Source: Schizochytrium sp. TIO01
Lineage: Eukaryota > Sar > Bigyra > Thraustochytrida > Thraustochytriidae
NCBI GenBank assembly: GCA_004764695.1
Contig: SMSO01000032.1
Coordinates: 2,444,501 to 2,508,500, forward strand
Direction of reading: 5' to 3'
Length of the DNA stretch: 64,000 nt
Shown: piece after piece, positions 11,801-22,145 of the stretch
How positions within the stretch are numbered: the first letter of the stretch is position 1
Layout of the letters: every line of letters starts with the position of its first letter
Notes under the pieces: model-generated
Database searches by the model: none
What the model was told of the DNA's origin: nothing
The model's input: the letters and a program-made list of their open reading frames with translations, nothing else
Position numbers and translations under genes: made by a program

Positions 11801-14376
11801 CGGAATGCTCATTAAAGCTGGCTATCAGGAGTCAATTCTTCATAGCGCATATTTCAGAGGAGCTAGACTCTGCTTGCTTGCAAGTAAGGTGCTTCCTTTT
11901 GTTGGCCAGCTTGTTAGCTAGGTCTTGCTTACGCACAGGTCAGCGAACTCAACTCCATTCCGGCGGTGCAGAAAGGATTGAAGAGGTCTTAATACAATAA
12001 ATCTTGCGAGCTCGGGAAAAAAAAAAAAAAATCAAAACATTGTTGAAAAAGTCGAACTTGAGCCTCGCATGCGCAACTCTTTAGTGCAGGTCCTTGCAAG
12101 GTTAAAGTACCTACAAGGTTCGGAAATTAGGCCCAAGTTTCCGCCAGAGGGGTTTGTTCTACGCTTAGTTTTTTTAATTAAAAATAAACAAATGAAAGGT
12201 TGTAGTCTGTGGTACGCTGCGCCCAGTAGAAGCAAAGAGCTTCAACCCAAACACATTGCACTCTGAGAGTCCCAGTACAAATGTTGTTGAGATAGTAATG
12301 CACACGATGATGGGTTTGGATTATGGTTGCTTTTTTAAAGTTATTGTTAAATAAAGAAGGAAACTTTTTCTTAAGATGGGTAATTGGCTTTGGTTGATGT
12401 AATATTCTAGTAGCACACTCAAAATGTAGCGTTCGGTTGTCATGATTCCTGAATCCCGTCATGGGTCTTGAGAAGCGGGGTAGCCCAAGTTGGTTTTTAA
12501 CGCACACCCACAGGCGCCTATTCGACTCACGCGCTTGCTTTAAAGGCTGGTTTCGAGTCGCGATTCGGCCTGGCTCCAGTATTATTAAAGTAGACTAAAA
12601 AGTTGAGAAATGAAAAATATATCGAAGTCCTATATCAAAGTAGGTCATACAAGTTGTATCAAGTTAGGTCATTCAAGTTGCTGTGTTACCTGACAAATTC
12701 ATCTTGGTACGCTGTTGATAACTTGAGGAAGCTGCAGAATGCAGCCTCCGCCGCAAGGGCCGCTTCCCAATTTGTGCTACCTAGCCATGATGAGAAAATG
12801 AATAGTGCTCCTTTCAATCTAACCCATAACTGAACGAATAAAGTTAGATTCCCCTGGCCAAAAGAGATCGAATTGTAGGCGAAGGTGTTTTCCACTCGGT
12901 TTGAATGGGTGGATTCGGAAAGACTCATGTTTCACAGTGTATGCATCGTCCATACCTTATGTTCAAAGAAAATCAGGAATGGCAGAAGTAGCTACTAGTA
13001 CATGAAGTGGCGAAGTGAAGGAAGATGTATACCTCCAAAAGACCAACTTATAATGCCTTTGCCATTCGAAAGCACTCGTAAGGTAGTAGCGACAATCTCG
13101 CACGGAGGAGACAGCAGCTTCCGCAAGACCCGGACAAATTGCAACTTCGAAGGTGCAGCGCAGCACTTTTAAGGAGATAAGGTTGCAGGTGAATGAATGC
13201 ACAATAAGTTGTCGAGCAATGCAGCGATAAAATTGAAGATGGTCAAGCAGGAAACTAGAGCGAAGCCGTGATACTATCATGACGGTATTACTACTATCTA
13301 GGTACTGCTGCAGGCACGCGGTCGGCGATATCTGTTTCACGCATCAAGCTCGTTCTACTAATTGATATGGGAACTTTTGAAGTTCTGTATGTAACATTTG
13401 AGTATGCATCAAGGGGAAGATCACGTTGTTTGAGAGCCACCTGGCCATTCATTTTTCAACTGAGCCTGCGACAGGACCCGTTCCCTTTTCAGGTTCAAGT
13501 GCTTTGTTAGAATTGTCTTCTCATTCTTGCATCGTGCGTCACTGGAAGTTTTCACTGAGATCGACTATGCAGACCATCCCGAGAAGTGAGGTGAGGCATG
13601 AGAATAGCAGTGGGATAGTGGTTATTTAGGGTACAAGGTAGGTAGCTAGTCATGAACGCCACGTTGAACAAAGTAAACTAAGAAAACTGAAGATCTTGAT
13701 TTTGGCCATCTCTACATAATCTGAATTATACTGAGAATTCAAAGCAATGGGCTATTATTTTAAAGATATGCGTGCGCGCTGAAGGACGGAAGGGCCAATT
13801 ACTTTCTGGTGCCTCCCGTCGAGTTTAGGCCTCTGACTGCTCAGTGAAGGCTTTTTGTAAGGATGCTCAGGGTGAGTCACATATGAGCTAATCATAATGT
13901 ACGCTGCGACACAAACATGGACATTTTTCATTCGTCTTTTTCCTTTTCTTTAAAATATTAACTGCATGCGCGATTGTTCATGCTTTCTTATTTGCAATCT
14001 GCGGCAATATGCAATTGTTAGAGTTACACACGAGCGCATGTGCTCGACAAACTACCTCTCTCATTGCTAAGATAATAGCTATTCTTGTATAAACATACAA
14101 AGAGGGTAGAGAAGAGATTAACCTGTAACACTCAAACAGTGTATGACGGAGAAACAGGTAGGCTCGCAGTGGCACTTTGTTTGACTTCGATCAGCTAGTC
14201 GAAATTATTTCCTTAAAACTGAAAAAGCTTGCAGTACTTCTCTTACATATTTCATGGCATCCATATGATATTCTTTTTATAAACAACCTCTGCCTGTCAG
14301 TTACACCTTTTCGATCAAAAGATCCAGCATTTGTAGGAACCTAATCGTAAAGTCTTCAGAAGGTTATTCTATATAA

Positions 14377-14405
14377 CCCCCCCCCCCCCCAAAAAAAAAA
14401 AAAAA
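14377..14405. repeat. Adjoining poly-C (14) and poly-A (15) tracts
   Basis: Fourteen C are followed directly by fifteen A, in the 3' flank of the minus-strand WW-protein gene. The composition is abrupt. Homopolymers of this length are prone to replication slippage and to sequencing length error. Confidence 0.9.
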
Positions 14406-14609
14406 TGAACCTGCATTCAAGCATCCATTTAGAAAAGAAATAAAAATCAAGCTGGGTGGCTCCAGATTTAGTTTCATGTTTGCTACGATTACCCTCCAAG
14501 AAGGATGGTCATATAAGATGACAATATTTGATTTTGCATACAACATAAAGCTTAGGACCATGATATTATAACGATCCAAGGACAGACACATTATCTCTGC
14601 TGGAGCTAG

Positions 14610-16358
14610 CTAGGTGTCTGAAAAAAAAGCAGGTGGAAATGCTGAAATATCCTCAAGTATTTGGAAAACGGTAGCCATACGATCATTAGCCACATCCGCG
14701 GCGTTTTCTCCATAACAGTAGCCGTCCTCAGGAGGTAGTAATCGATTGAAAAAATCTGCTCTCTCGTGGGGACTTGTTAGTTGACTCTCAACCATTCCAA
14801 CCAAGTCAGTATAGTGAGAAGCTCGTGTTAAGTTCCTTTGGCAATATCGAATAACATTTTGCTGAGTTGTTGTGAATCTGCTCATAAATGAAGATTCTGT
14901 TGACTGTTGTGTTCCAGATCCCCTAGATGACATAGAAATCTGTGATTGCAAATGAGAAAATGAAGCATCAGAGTGAGAGGCTTTTAATCCATCTTCTACA
15001 ACCTTCTCGGAGTCTTTCTCAGAATCTGACACTTCACGTTTTGCGTTGTTTGAAGCTTCTTCTACTTGCATGTTAGCAACTCTGTTCACTAGAGTGAAGT
15101 CGGTCGTAGTAGATCTCCCGCTTTCCGATATATTGCAGTTTAGCCCTCCTGAAGCTTCTTCTACTTGCATTTTAGAAACTTTATCCACTAAAGTGAAGTC
15201 GGTCGAAGTAGATATCACGCTCCCCAATTTATTGCAGTGTAACCCTTTGATGCCAGCTACAAGGCTCTTCGTTGTACTGCATGACTTGACGCTATTGGTA
15301 TCGAGATCGACCAAAATATAACTCGAGCTGTCAGAGGAATTTTCATCTTTGACCAGTAGCTCTTCTTCTGAAGTCGAATGTTTAGATCTTTTGGATCTTG
15401 AGGCTTCCTGTAAACCTCTGTTCTGCATACTGTCGTGCTCTCTTTTACTTTTGTTGACTTGCACAAATCCATCAGCATCTTCCTTACCAAGGTTGCAGCT
15501 AGAAGAGGGGGAAGAAGACCCACCGTCCACGTCAACGAAACAGTTTCCTTCCTCATCATCATCCTGAGCATCACGTTCCGAAGAATGACCGTGTTTCTTC
15601 AGAATCAGTTTCTTGTTTTCATTTTTAAGAGATTCTGCAATTACATGCTTTAGGACATCATCGTCGATTTCTTCACTTGCCGAACACGAAGATCTCGCAC
15701 GAGCGCCAGTATTACCTCCCACCGACGTGAGGTTGTTTTCCTCTTGAATAGCAAAGTTTACGACTTCATTGTTGATTTCTTCGCTTGCTGAACATGAAGA
15801 TCTCGCACGAGCGCCAGTATTACCTCCAACCGACGAGAGGTTGTTTTCCTCTCGAATAGCAGAGTTTACGACTTCATTGTCGATTTCTTCACTTGTCAAA
15901 CTTGCAGATCTTGTACGTGCGCCAGAACTTGCAGATCTTGTACGTGCGCCAGAACTTTCGCTCACAAATATGACTTCGCTTTCCTCTGGATTCGCATAGT
16001 TTTCCCCAAAGAGGTTTTGGGCACGGGTGAAGGCCTCCTTGTCTACAGGGTGAAGCCACTGTGTAGTTTCGGTGTGAAAGTTATAGTAATAAATGTGGCT
16101 GTGCTGTCTGGACAAACAAGGTGCCCAGCCGCTGTCAAGTGGCGTACACAATAGGTTTTGTGCAATTTCCTGGAACGCTTGATGGTAACCCAAGGGGATC
16201 TTGAGATAGTTGCAGTATCTTCTAAGCAGTTCATTATCTGGGGCGGTGCACTGTAGAAGTTCTTCCATCTCTTCATCGCCACTATCATCGTCTCCTTCAT
16301 TCCTCGAAATAAGCATGCGGAAAGGATGCTCGAAACTAGGCATTCTATCGAGATCCAT
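14610..16358 (-). CDS. WW-domain protein with CEP164-like N-terminus and internal tandem repeats
   Basis: 582 residues, ATG at 16358. After an acidic start (21-36), residues 41-106 form a helix followed by a WW domain: W78, the YYYN at 90-93, T97, W101 and P104. The arrangement (helix, then APL-like lead, GWAPC, YYYNF, TQWLHP) resembles the N-terminal module of CEP164, a centriole distal-appendage protein needed for cilium assembly. Most of the rest is Ser/Glu-rich and probably disordered. A 9-residue SSGARTRSA-type unit is duplicated at about 136-153. Three 36-residue repeats cover about 156-250. A 33-residue pair follows at about 384-436, each with DFTLV and MQVEEAS. A helical C-terminal segment (about 494-575) is unrecognised. 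No coiled coil as long as that of animal CEP164 is present, so orthology is uncertain. A role at basal bodies, or as an adaptor, is inference. Confidence 0.75.
   Translation of the reverse strand: MDLDRMPSFEHPFRMLISRNEGDDDSGDEEMEELLQCTAPDNELLRRYCNYLKIPLGYHQAFQEIAQNLLCTPLDSGWAPCLSRQHSHIYYYNFHTETTQWLHPVDKEAFTRAQNLFGENYANPEESEVIFVSESSGARTRSASSGARTRSASLTSEEIDNEVVNSAIREENNLSSVGGNTGARARSSCSASEEINNEVVNFAIQEENNLTSVGGNTGARARSSCSASEEIDDDVLKHVIAESLKNENKKLILKKHGHSSERDAQDDDEEGNCFVDVDGGSSSPSSSCNLGKEDADGFVQVNKSKREHDSMQNRGLQEASRSKRSKHSTSEEELLVKDENSSDSSSYILVDLDTNSVKSCSTTKSLVAGIKGLHCNKLGSVISTSTDFTLVDKVSKMQVEEASGGLNCNISESGRSTTTDFTLVNRVANMQVEEASNNAKREVSDSEKDSEKVVEDGLKASHSDASFSHLQSQISMSSRGSGTQQSTESSFMSRFTTTQQNVIRYCQRNLTRASHYTDLVGMVESQLTSPHERADFFNRLLPPEDGYCYGENAADVANDRMATVFQILEDISAFPPAFFSDT
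15052..15249. repeat. 99-bp coding tandem duplication (33 codons, two copies)
   Basis: Two adjacent copies with a 99-bp period (starts near 15052 and 15151) lie in the WW-protein gene. Each encodes a T-D-F-T-L-V core and M-Q-V-E-E-A-S. The copies have diverged at synonymous and replacement sites while keeping the core motif. Confidence 0.85.
15660..15954. repeat. 108-bp coding repeats (three units) plus 27-bp direct duplication
   Basis: Three in-frame units with a 108-bp period (equivalent points at 15667, 15775 and 15883) encode 36-residue repeats of the type ARARSSCSASEEI-NNEVV-N-AI. A perfect 27-bp tandem duplication sits at 15901-15927 and 15928-15954. Lengths are all multiples of three, as expected if the reading frame is maintained by selection. 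Confidence 0.9.
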
Positions 16359-16647
16359 TTTCTTTGTTTCTAAGTAGGAAAGGCTAGTGCTTTTCCTCCT
16401 TATCCCCTGGCCTTTTCAGCAAAGACGGCGTTTGGAATCAGAAGAGAAAGCCAAAGACTTTCCCGAAAATTTAATCAGACTATACCACCACGCAGGCTTT
16501 TACAGCAATCCAGAAACCAGCTTGGTTCCGTCTGTTTGGAGCACTGCTAGTTATGCTTCTGCTCGTGGCCCCGGGTCGTAGCTCTTTCACGGACTCGAGT
16601 AGCTCTTTGGTTTCAATTTGCTGGTATGGCGCTCTTGAGATGAAATT

Positions 16648-16690
16648 CAAGCAAGCAAAGCAAGCAAACAAGCAAGCAAACAAGCAAGCG
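16648..16690. repeat. AAGC/AAAC microsatellite
   Basis: Interleaved CAAG and CAAA units, about ten in total. Confidence 0.85.
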
Positions 16691-17605
16691 TAGATAGTTG
16701 GTTGTCCTTCCCTGAAACCAATCGCCTCAGAGTTCGAGCACGGCTTGCCGTCGGTGGCAGTCTCCAAAGATCGCGGACGAATTGGGTTTGCTTTCAACAT
16801 ATCGATGAAGATACTCTATTAGCGGAATTCCTAATAAGTAGCAAGTAGAGTCCGTTGTGAGGGAGAACTATAAATATGGTACCGCACTTGTGAGGGAACC
16901 CCCCGCAGCATAAAGAGCCTCCTCCCAAGCCGCGCTGGAGTTTATCTGATTATATCTCCACAGCTTGTGAGGACATTTCTCGTCTGAGAGGGGGAGAGAG
17001 TTCATGATTTGCCCCACAGTCACCTCCTCTCCCCTCTTCCTCCTTTGGAGTGAGGATGGGTCCTCCACTAAACAGAAAGAACAATACCCTAGCTCACGAT
17101 CCGACTTTGGAGCTGAGGCCTGAGGCGAGCAAGCAGTCGTCCTGGCTTGGCCTGGGGATCTACCTCTCTATCCATCTTTCCATCTATCTTTCCATCTGTT
17201 GATCGCACGGCTGCGCTGCCTCCGCCTCCAGCCATTATTTTTCTGGGAGCGTAATAATTGCTTTGAAGTTGCTCCTTTCATTTTTAGTATTCTTCCTTTT
17301 TCTCCTTTCTTCTTTTTGTTTTCCTTTCTTCGTCTTTTTCTCCTTTCTTCTTTCTGCTCCTCTTTTTATCCTTTCTTCTTTTTGTTTCCCTTTTAGTTCT
17401 CCTTTTCCCAACTTTTGGTTTCTTCTTCTGATTCCTCCAACTCTTCAGGATCTCTTCGAGCCGCTGAAGCACGAGCGGCGCCTTCGTGGACTCGAGGGAG
17501 GAAAGGGATGCACGGGGAGTGAAGCAGAGCAGAGCCTTCTCCTCCGTTTGCATTCCTTCGCGCCTCCGCTCCTTCGTCTCATGATTATGGAGTTGTTTAG
17601 TTTTC

Positions 17606-17765
17606 ATTTTTTGTTTGTTTGTTTGTTTGATTCTTTTGATAGATAGATTGATTGATTTATTCATTCATTCATTCATTCATTCATTCATTCATTTGTTTGT
17701 TTGTTTCTTTGTTTGTTTGTTTCTTTGTTTGTTTCTTTGTTTGTTTCTTTGTTTGTTTCTTTGTT
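17606..17765. repeat. Compound microsatellite (GTTT, GATA, ATTC, TTTG/TTTC)
   Basis: Five tetranucleotide motifs follow each other directly: GTTT units, GATA/GATT units, about eight ATTC units (17660-17691), then alternating TTTG and TTTC units. The same unit vocabulary recurs in several other arrays of the window. Confidence 0.9.
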
Positions 17766-18388
17766 TCCATTTATTTTCCAACCAAAGAATAATACTCATT
17801 TGGAAATTGATGACCTCAGAAAGAAAGTGTCGAACATTAAATTTCTTTTAACTTTAAAGAGCGATTAAAGGATGTAAACTGAAAGCGTGAAGCTTCGAGA
17901 GACTACCTGCCTGCATCGCAACCAGGAAAGGCAAGGCGCCGCAAGGAGGACATCGGCTGGTGCATGTATCCCGGCTGGAGACGTCTGCGACAGCTCGCAG
18001 GCCTACCTACCTGACTATCTTGCGCAAACAGTGCAGGACCCGACCATTCGCTGTGAGCAAACTTCAGGCTACCCAACTGCCTTCCTGGTTATACACTGAA
18101 ATGGAAACAAGACAACCAACGCTATAAGCAGCATGGATGGATAGAGGCGAAGGGTCTTATTGGGAGCGAAGCGGAGAGTGCCTGAAAAAGTGACACTGTT
18201 GACGAGAGGGCTGGTTGGCTCATGCCACACTTCGAGTCTCGGCGGACCGCAGACTTCCTGATCAACACACACCTGCCACGATCAGAGAGAGCAATCTCAA
18301 GTGTTGATAGAGTCTTGGCTGGACATGATCAAGAGGGAAAACAAACGACTCAGTAGTGCAGAGGCCGATATATGTATATGTGCGTTTT

Positions 18389-18389
<1 letters not shown>

Positions 18390-18419
<30 letters not shown>
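18390..18419. repeat. (GATA)n microsatellite
   Basis: About seven GATA units, 80 bases past the 3' end of the kinase gene. Confidence 0.9.
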
Positions 18420-18497
18420 TTCATGTGAATAGGAAAGCCCATTCAAGGAGTTTACATAAAAACATAGCTTCGTTTATTTTGTTGCAGAGTATAAAGT

Positions 18498-21400
18498 TCA
18501 TGATGGCTGAAGGAGATCATCGAGCTCCAAGTCCGAGTCTTCGTCGTCCATGGAGCGCGAGTCGCGAGATTGGTGAAAGCTATGATCGGAGCTACGAATG
18601 CCCGAGCCAAAAATGTGCGCCTTGGATCGCATACCACGAAGTGCACGTTGCATACGCACAAAGACGCTGGAGTAGTGATAAATTGCGTGCTCTTGATCCT
18701 TTTTCGAAATTTGAATGCTAGTCATCTGTTCCTGACTCAGGCCAGATAGCGGCTCGTATCTACAAACCCAATCGTGGCTACATATTTCGTCCATGGTGGC
18801 ACGAGAGCGAGGGTCCTTGTCAAGCATACGCTGTAAAAGTACACGAAGACGCATGCTAGTACCAAGCCCGGTACCAGGAAACCGAAGAGGATTCTCGAGG
18901 ATTCGCTGCTGCATTTCCTCCTGAGTAAGGGGAGCACGAGAAGAACGCTTCCTACGAAGGGGGCTGACGACAAGGTCAAGGGGTGATGGCGAGCGATCGT
19001 CGGAACCATTACGCGGTTCGTCGCGCTCACCACTAGAATATGCAGCTGAGCCATCACGCTCAAGAGAAGACGTTGACCCAGCGGAAGAGAAAGTTGTGAA
19101 CTTGCGCATTTGGGAGAATGAGCCTCTTGATTGACGGCGACGTTGGGTAAAGGGAAGACCGCCATAGATGAAGGCATAAAGCGTGACGCCCATTGCCCAA
19201 ATATCAGCGGCGCGTCCAGGGATAAACTGCTCAGGGCGAGGCCCAAGGACGCTGCTCTCGCGCGTGAGGCTTAGGGCAGTCTCTTGCGTCGCTGCAGCAT
19301 TTTCCATGTCATCAGCATCTCGGAGCATGCGCTCTTGCAGGGCTTCCTCATTTGCCTTGATGCGGTAAAACTCAGGAGGTAAGAAAGCGGGTGTGCCCAC
19401 CACAAGGGTTGTGGCAATAAGGTCATCGTCGTTACCCAAAATTTTGTTGGCTTTGCCTTGGCGTGTTTGTGCGGCAATACCAAGATCCGTGAGTTTAAGT
19501 TGACGTTTTACGCGATCAATGATAAGGTTTGATGGTTTGATATCTCGATGCATAATTCCATGATGGTGAAGATACCTCACAGCAGAGCAGAGTTGGCGAA
19601 AGTAGTCACGAGCCTCATCTTCGGGAAGAGGCACACCAGAATTCTTGAGCAAGAGTTGGTCAGAGAGTTGACGCAAGGGTCCACCTGAAACATATTCGAA
19701 AACAAGGTGAATGTCACGATCAGTCGTAACATCAACGATTTCTAGAAGCCTGACAATGTTTGGATGGTTGACCTTCTTCAAAAGAGCGATTTCGCGGCTG
19801 ACTTGTTTCATGACTGAGGACATGCCTGAGCCTCCTTTGCGCCGGCGGCGGCCCACATTGCGTGGCATTGCTGTAGTACCAACAACGAGGCTTCCTCCTT
19901 TCACAGTCTTGATGGCCACGAACTCATTGGTGTCAATATGACGACATTTCATGACGGTGCCTTGGGCGCCACGACCGATGAGCGAAATAATCTCGTACTT
20001 ATCTCCGATCATGCGCTTCTTTCCAGGGCGCGGTGAGGCCTCCTGTACGTCACCGTCCTTCCAAGTTAAGGGCATGGGTGGTTTAAGAAGTGAGGACGGG
20101 GGCTCTGCGGGTCCTTGGGCAGGGAGGTGGAACCATGCGAGAGCTGTGGGTATGATCGAATTGGTTGTTGCCCTTTTGCTCGATATCATCATCGTGGATG
20201 GTCTCATCTGATCCAGTCACCGCCTCACCGAGTCGTACCGTCACTGATTTATACACTCGGCCGTAAGACTCTGCATCATCATCTTCTAGAGCCAATTCGT
20301 CTGTGATGGTACTATTACTATGGCTCTTTCGTCCGCCACTAGTTGTATCTTGATCGTTGTCCTCGTCTTCTTCTTTGATGACGTTGTTATTTGGTTTATG
20401 ATGCCCGAAGCTTTTAGCGCTACTGGTGCTACTGCTACAGCCTTGTTGATCCTCGTTAAATTGCTGTTGATAGTGAAACACTGGGCTTCCACTCCGAGAG
20501 AAGCTACCCATGCTCAAGTTGCTTGTGGGACTGAAGTTGTTGTTGCTGATGGTGTCGGTGTTGTCTGTGTTTACTGTTACTACCCCTAATGATGCCGCAG
20601 AAGCAGAGGCAGAAGCAGAGGTTCTAGGAAAGTCGTCCCCATAGGTTTCTATGGGTCCAAACGTTACAGTATGATGCCCAGGTATTGGGGCATATGGAGA
20701 AGATGGAGATGCTGGGGTATCTGCCGGTACATCATCATTTGAAACAGATACTGGTGCTGGAGCCGGTAGTAGGTCCACTGGGTCATCTGAAATGAGCGGA
20801 CCGCTGTCCTCGTGTTCTGACACAGGGCGATCTGGTTGTTCTAAACTCTTTCCAGTGCCCCCTTGCAAATTATTAGCGAGAATATCTTGCACAGAACAGT
20901 TTCCTGACGCGTAAACGTCGTCCGGTGCTAGTTTCACTGACGAGTTCGCATCATCATATGAAGCTTTCCCTACGTCATTTATCGTCGCCGAGTTTGTGTT
21001 AATGTTATTCTGTTGTTCCTCCTTCTGTTGTTGTTGCTGTTGTTGTTGTTGTTGATGATGATGCATCTTTCCCATTGCCGTTGCGAGTGAAAAGCCCATA
21101 GAACTAGACGAATCCTGAGACGTTCCCAGGAGGTCTGTTGCAGACTTTTCCTCTTCCACAACGACCTCGAGGGGTTCATCTAGAGAGGTTTCTCTGGCCA
21201 AAGGTACGCCTTTTGCTCTTTGCCTTTTCCTGCCATTTCCTTCTGTTGCAGATGTTGTTGTCAAACTGCCCCCCATAGTATTGCTATTCCCAGCTTGAGC
21301 TAACCTTGCGCCTTGTGCCGCTGTTAGGCTTTCCCTTGCAAGGAAATCGGCTGAGTCCTCGTCCATGCCAGCTCCAGCATTCGCCGCACATTTCTGATCT

Positions 21401-21576
21401 CCTGCGCCCGCCGCTCCATCCGCAGCGAAGGTTCCCGCCTGCGTACTCCGCGCGGCTTTCTTGGCCTGCTGCTGCCGTGGTGCTGGGACGGTCCCTGAAT
21501 GCGGTCCTTCCGCGTGCCGGGGCTTCCGCGCCTCCGCCGCGCCTCCGCCACGCGACGTCGACACCTCGCCGCCCAT
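18498..21576 (-). CDS. CaMKK / SNF1-activating-type Ser/Thr kinase with long disordered N-terminus (two exons)
   Basis: Exon 1 is 21576-20229 and exon 2 is 20143-18498. The 85-nt intron 20228-20144 starts GTGAGG and ends CCCACAG, joining two frames offset by one base into 997 residues. Residues 1-450 are low-complexity (His/Gln run, Ser/Asn/Asp-rich). The kinase domain covers about 499-909: G-loop G-R-G-A-Q-G (506-511), VAIK lysine 528, helix-C Glu 567, HRDIKPSN with catalytic Asp 650, and GTPAFLPPE (699-707). The insert between the lysine and helix C, the VVGTPAF activation segment, ADIWAMGVTLYAF, and MLDKDPRSR before the final helix match CaMKK/Sak1/ELM1-type kinases, which phosphorylate the activation loop of AMPK/SNF1 and related kinases. 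Odd: the DFG motif reads DLG (669-671), and two long insertions lie in the C-lobe, at about 709-758 and 781-858. No clear calmodulin-binding helix was identified. ATG 21576 is the first in frame. Confidence 0.85.
20144..20228 (-). other. Predicted 85-nt intron in the kinase gene
   Basis: The donor is G|GTGAGG and the acceptor CCCACAG|C. Removal shifts the frame by exactly one base, joining the low-complexity N-terminus to the kinase frame through a GCT (Ala) codon split after its first base. Without it the upstream frame stops at 20083, and the kinase frame has a TGA at 20219-20217. Confidence 0.75.
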
Positions 21577-21966
21577 TTCCGCGACCGCGAGATAGCCCGC
21601 CAGCCAGCGCTCCCGCCGGCCAGCCAGCCCGCCCGCTCCCTCCCGCGCGACCGCCACGAGGCCCGCACGCGAGCGCCTCCGCGCGACCGCCACGAGGCCT
21701 CCTCCTCGCGTGCCTCCCTTTGCCTGTTTGTTTCCTCTCCTTTTGCCCAAAGCTTTTCTCTTTCTCTTTCTCTCTCCTGTTCCCCGTGTTCCCCTTGTTC
21801 CCCTTATTCCTCTCTTTCCTTCTTATTCCTCTCTTTCCTTCTTATTGCTCTTATTCTTCTAATTGCTCTTATTCTTCTAATTGCTATTCTTCTCTTTCTC
21901 CGCTTATCATTACTATCCCCATAGTATTCTTCCTATTCCTCCGCTTCCTTCCTCTAAACATGCGAG

Positions 21967-21973
21967 TTTTATA
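21967..21973 (-). promoter_or_regulatory. TATA-box candidate for the kinase gene
   Basis: TATAAAA on the minus strand, about 390 bases upstream of the first ATG. It is followed by a strongly purine-rich (minus-strand) leader. Position relative to a transcription start is unknown. Confidence 0.4.
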
Positions 21974-22021
21974 GGGAGGCCCACTCCTAGCCGCTGCTAC
22001 CTTTTACGCTAGCTGTGGACA

Positions 22022-22066
22022 GACAAACAAACAAACAAACAAATAAACAGCAATTTGAAAGAAGGA

Positions 22067-22102
<36 letters not shown>

Positions 22103-22145
22103 AACAGAGAAAGAAAGAAAGAAAGAAACAGAGAAAGAAAGAGCG
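22022..22145. repeat. AAAC then AAAG microsatellite
   Basis: About six AAAC units (22022-22045), followed by GAAA units with a few CAGA interruptions (22056-22145). It lies immediately upstream of the kinase gene's putative TATA box. Confidence 0.92.

Larger units (their letters stand above)
7625..14609. other. 7-kb gene-poor region with microsatellites
   Basis: No convincing coding frame was found on either strand. The first 130 bases upstream of the minus-strand gene contain GAA and TAG triplet runs and are its presumed leader/promoter. Microsatellites lie at 7981-8001, 8205-8262 and 8655-8860, and a C14-A15 tract at 14377-14405. The remainder is unique-looking AT-leaning DNA. Several short frames near 10.4-11.0 kb and 12.9-13.3 kb lack any domain signal or codon preference. 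Confidence 0.5.
16359..18497. other. Intergenic region with compound microsatellites
   Basis: About 2.1 kb between two minus-strand genes. An AAGC-type array lies at about 16648-16690. A TATAAATA box (16869-16876), which also reads as TATTTATA on the minus strand, could serve the WW-protein gene. T/C-rich tracts run from 17270 to 17420, a compound microsatellite covers 17606-17765, and (GATA)n lies at 18390-18419. An AATAAA on the minus strand at about 18473-18478 is a likely polyadenylation signal for the kinase gene. No gene is seen. Confidence 0.5.

Noticed and set aside
12520-12590. tRNA-like GGTTTCGAGTC segment
   Set aside because: No matching acceptor stem or anticodon arm could be laid out around it.
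21577-21750. 58-residue Arg/Gly/Ala-rich extension of the kinase N-terminus
   Set aside because: It begins at TTG with no ATG; more likely a GC-rich 5' leader. ATG 21576 is the first in frame.
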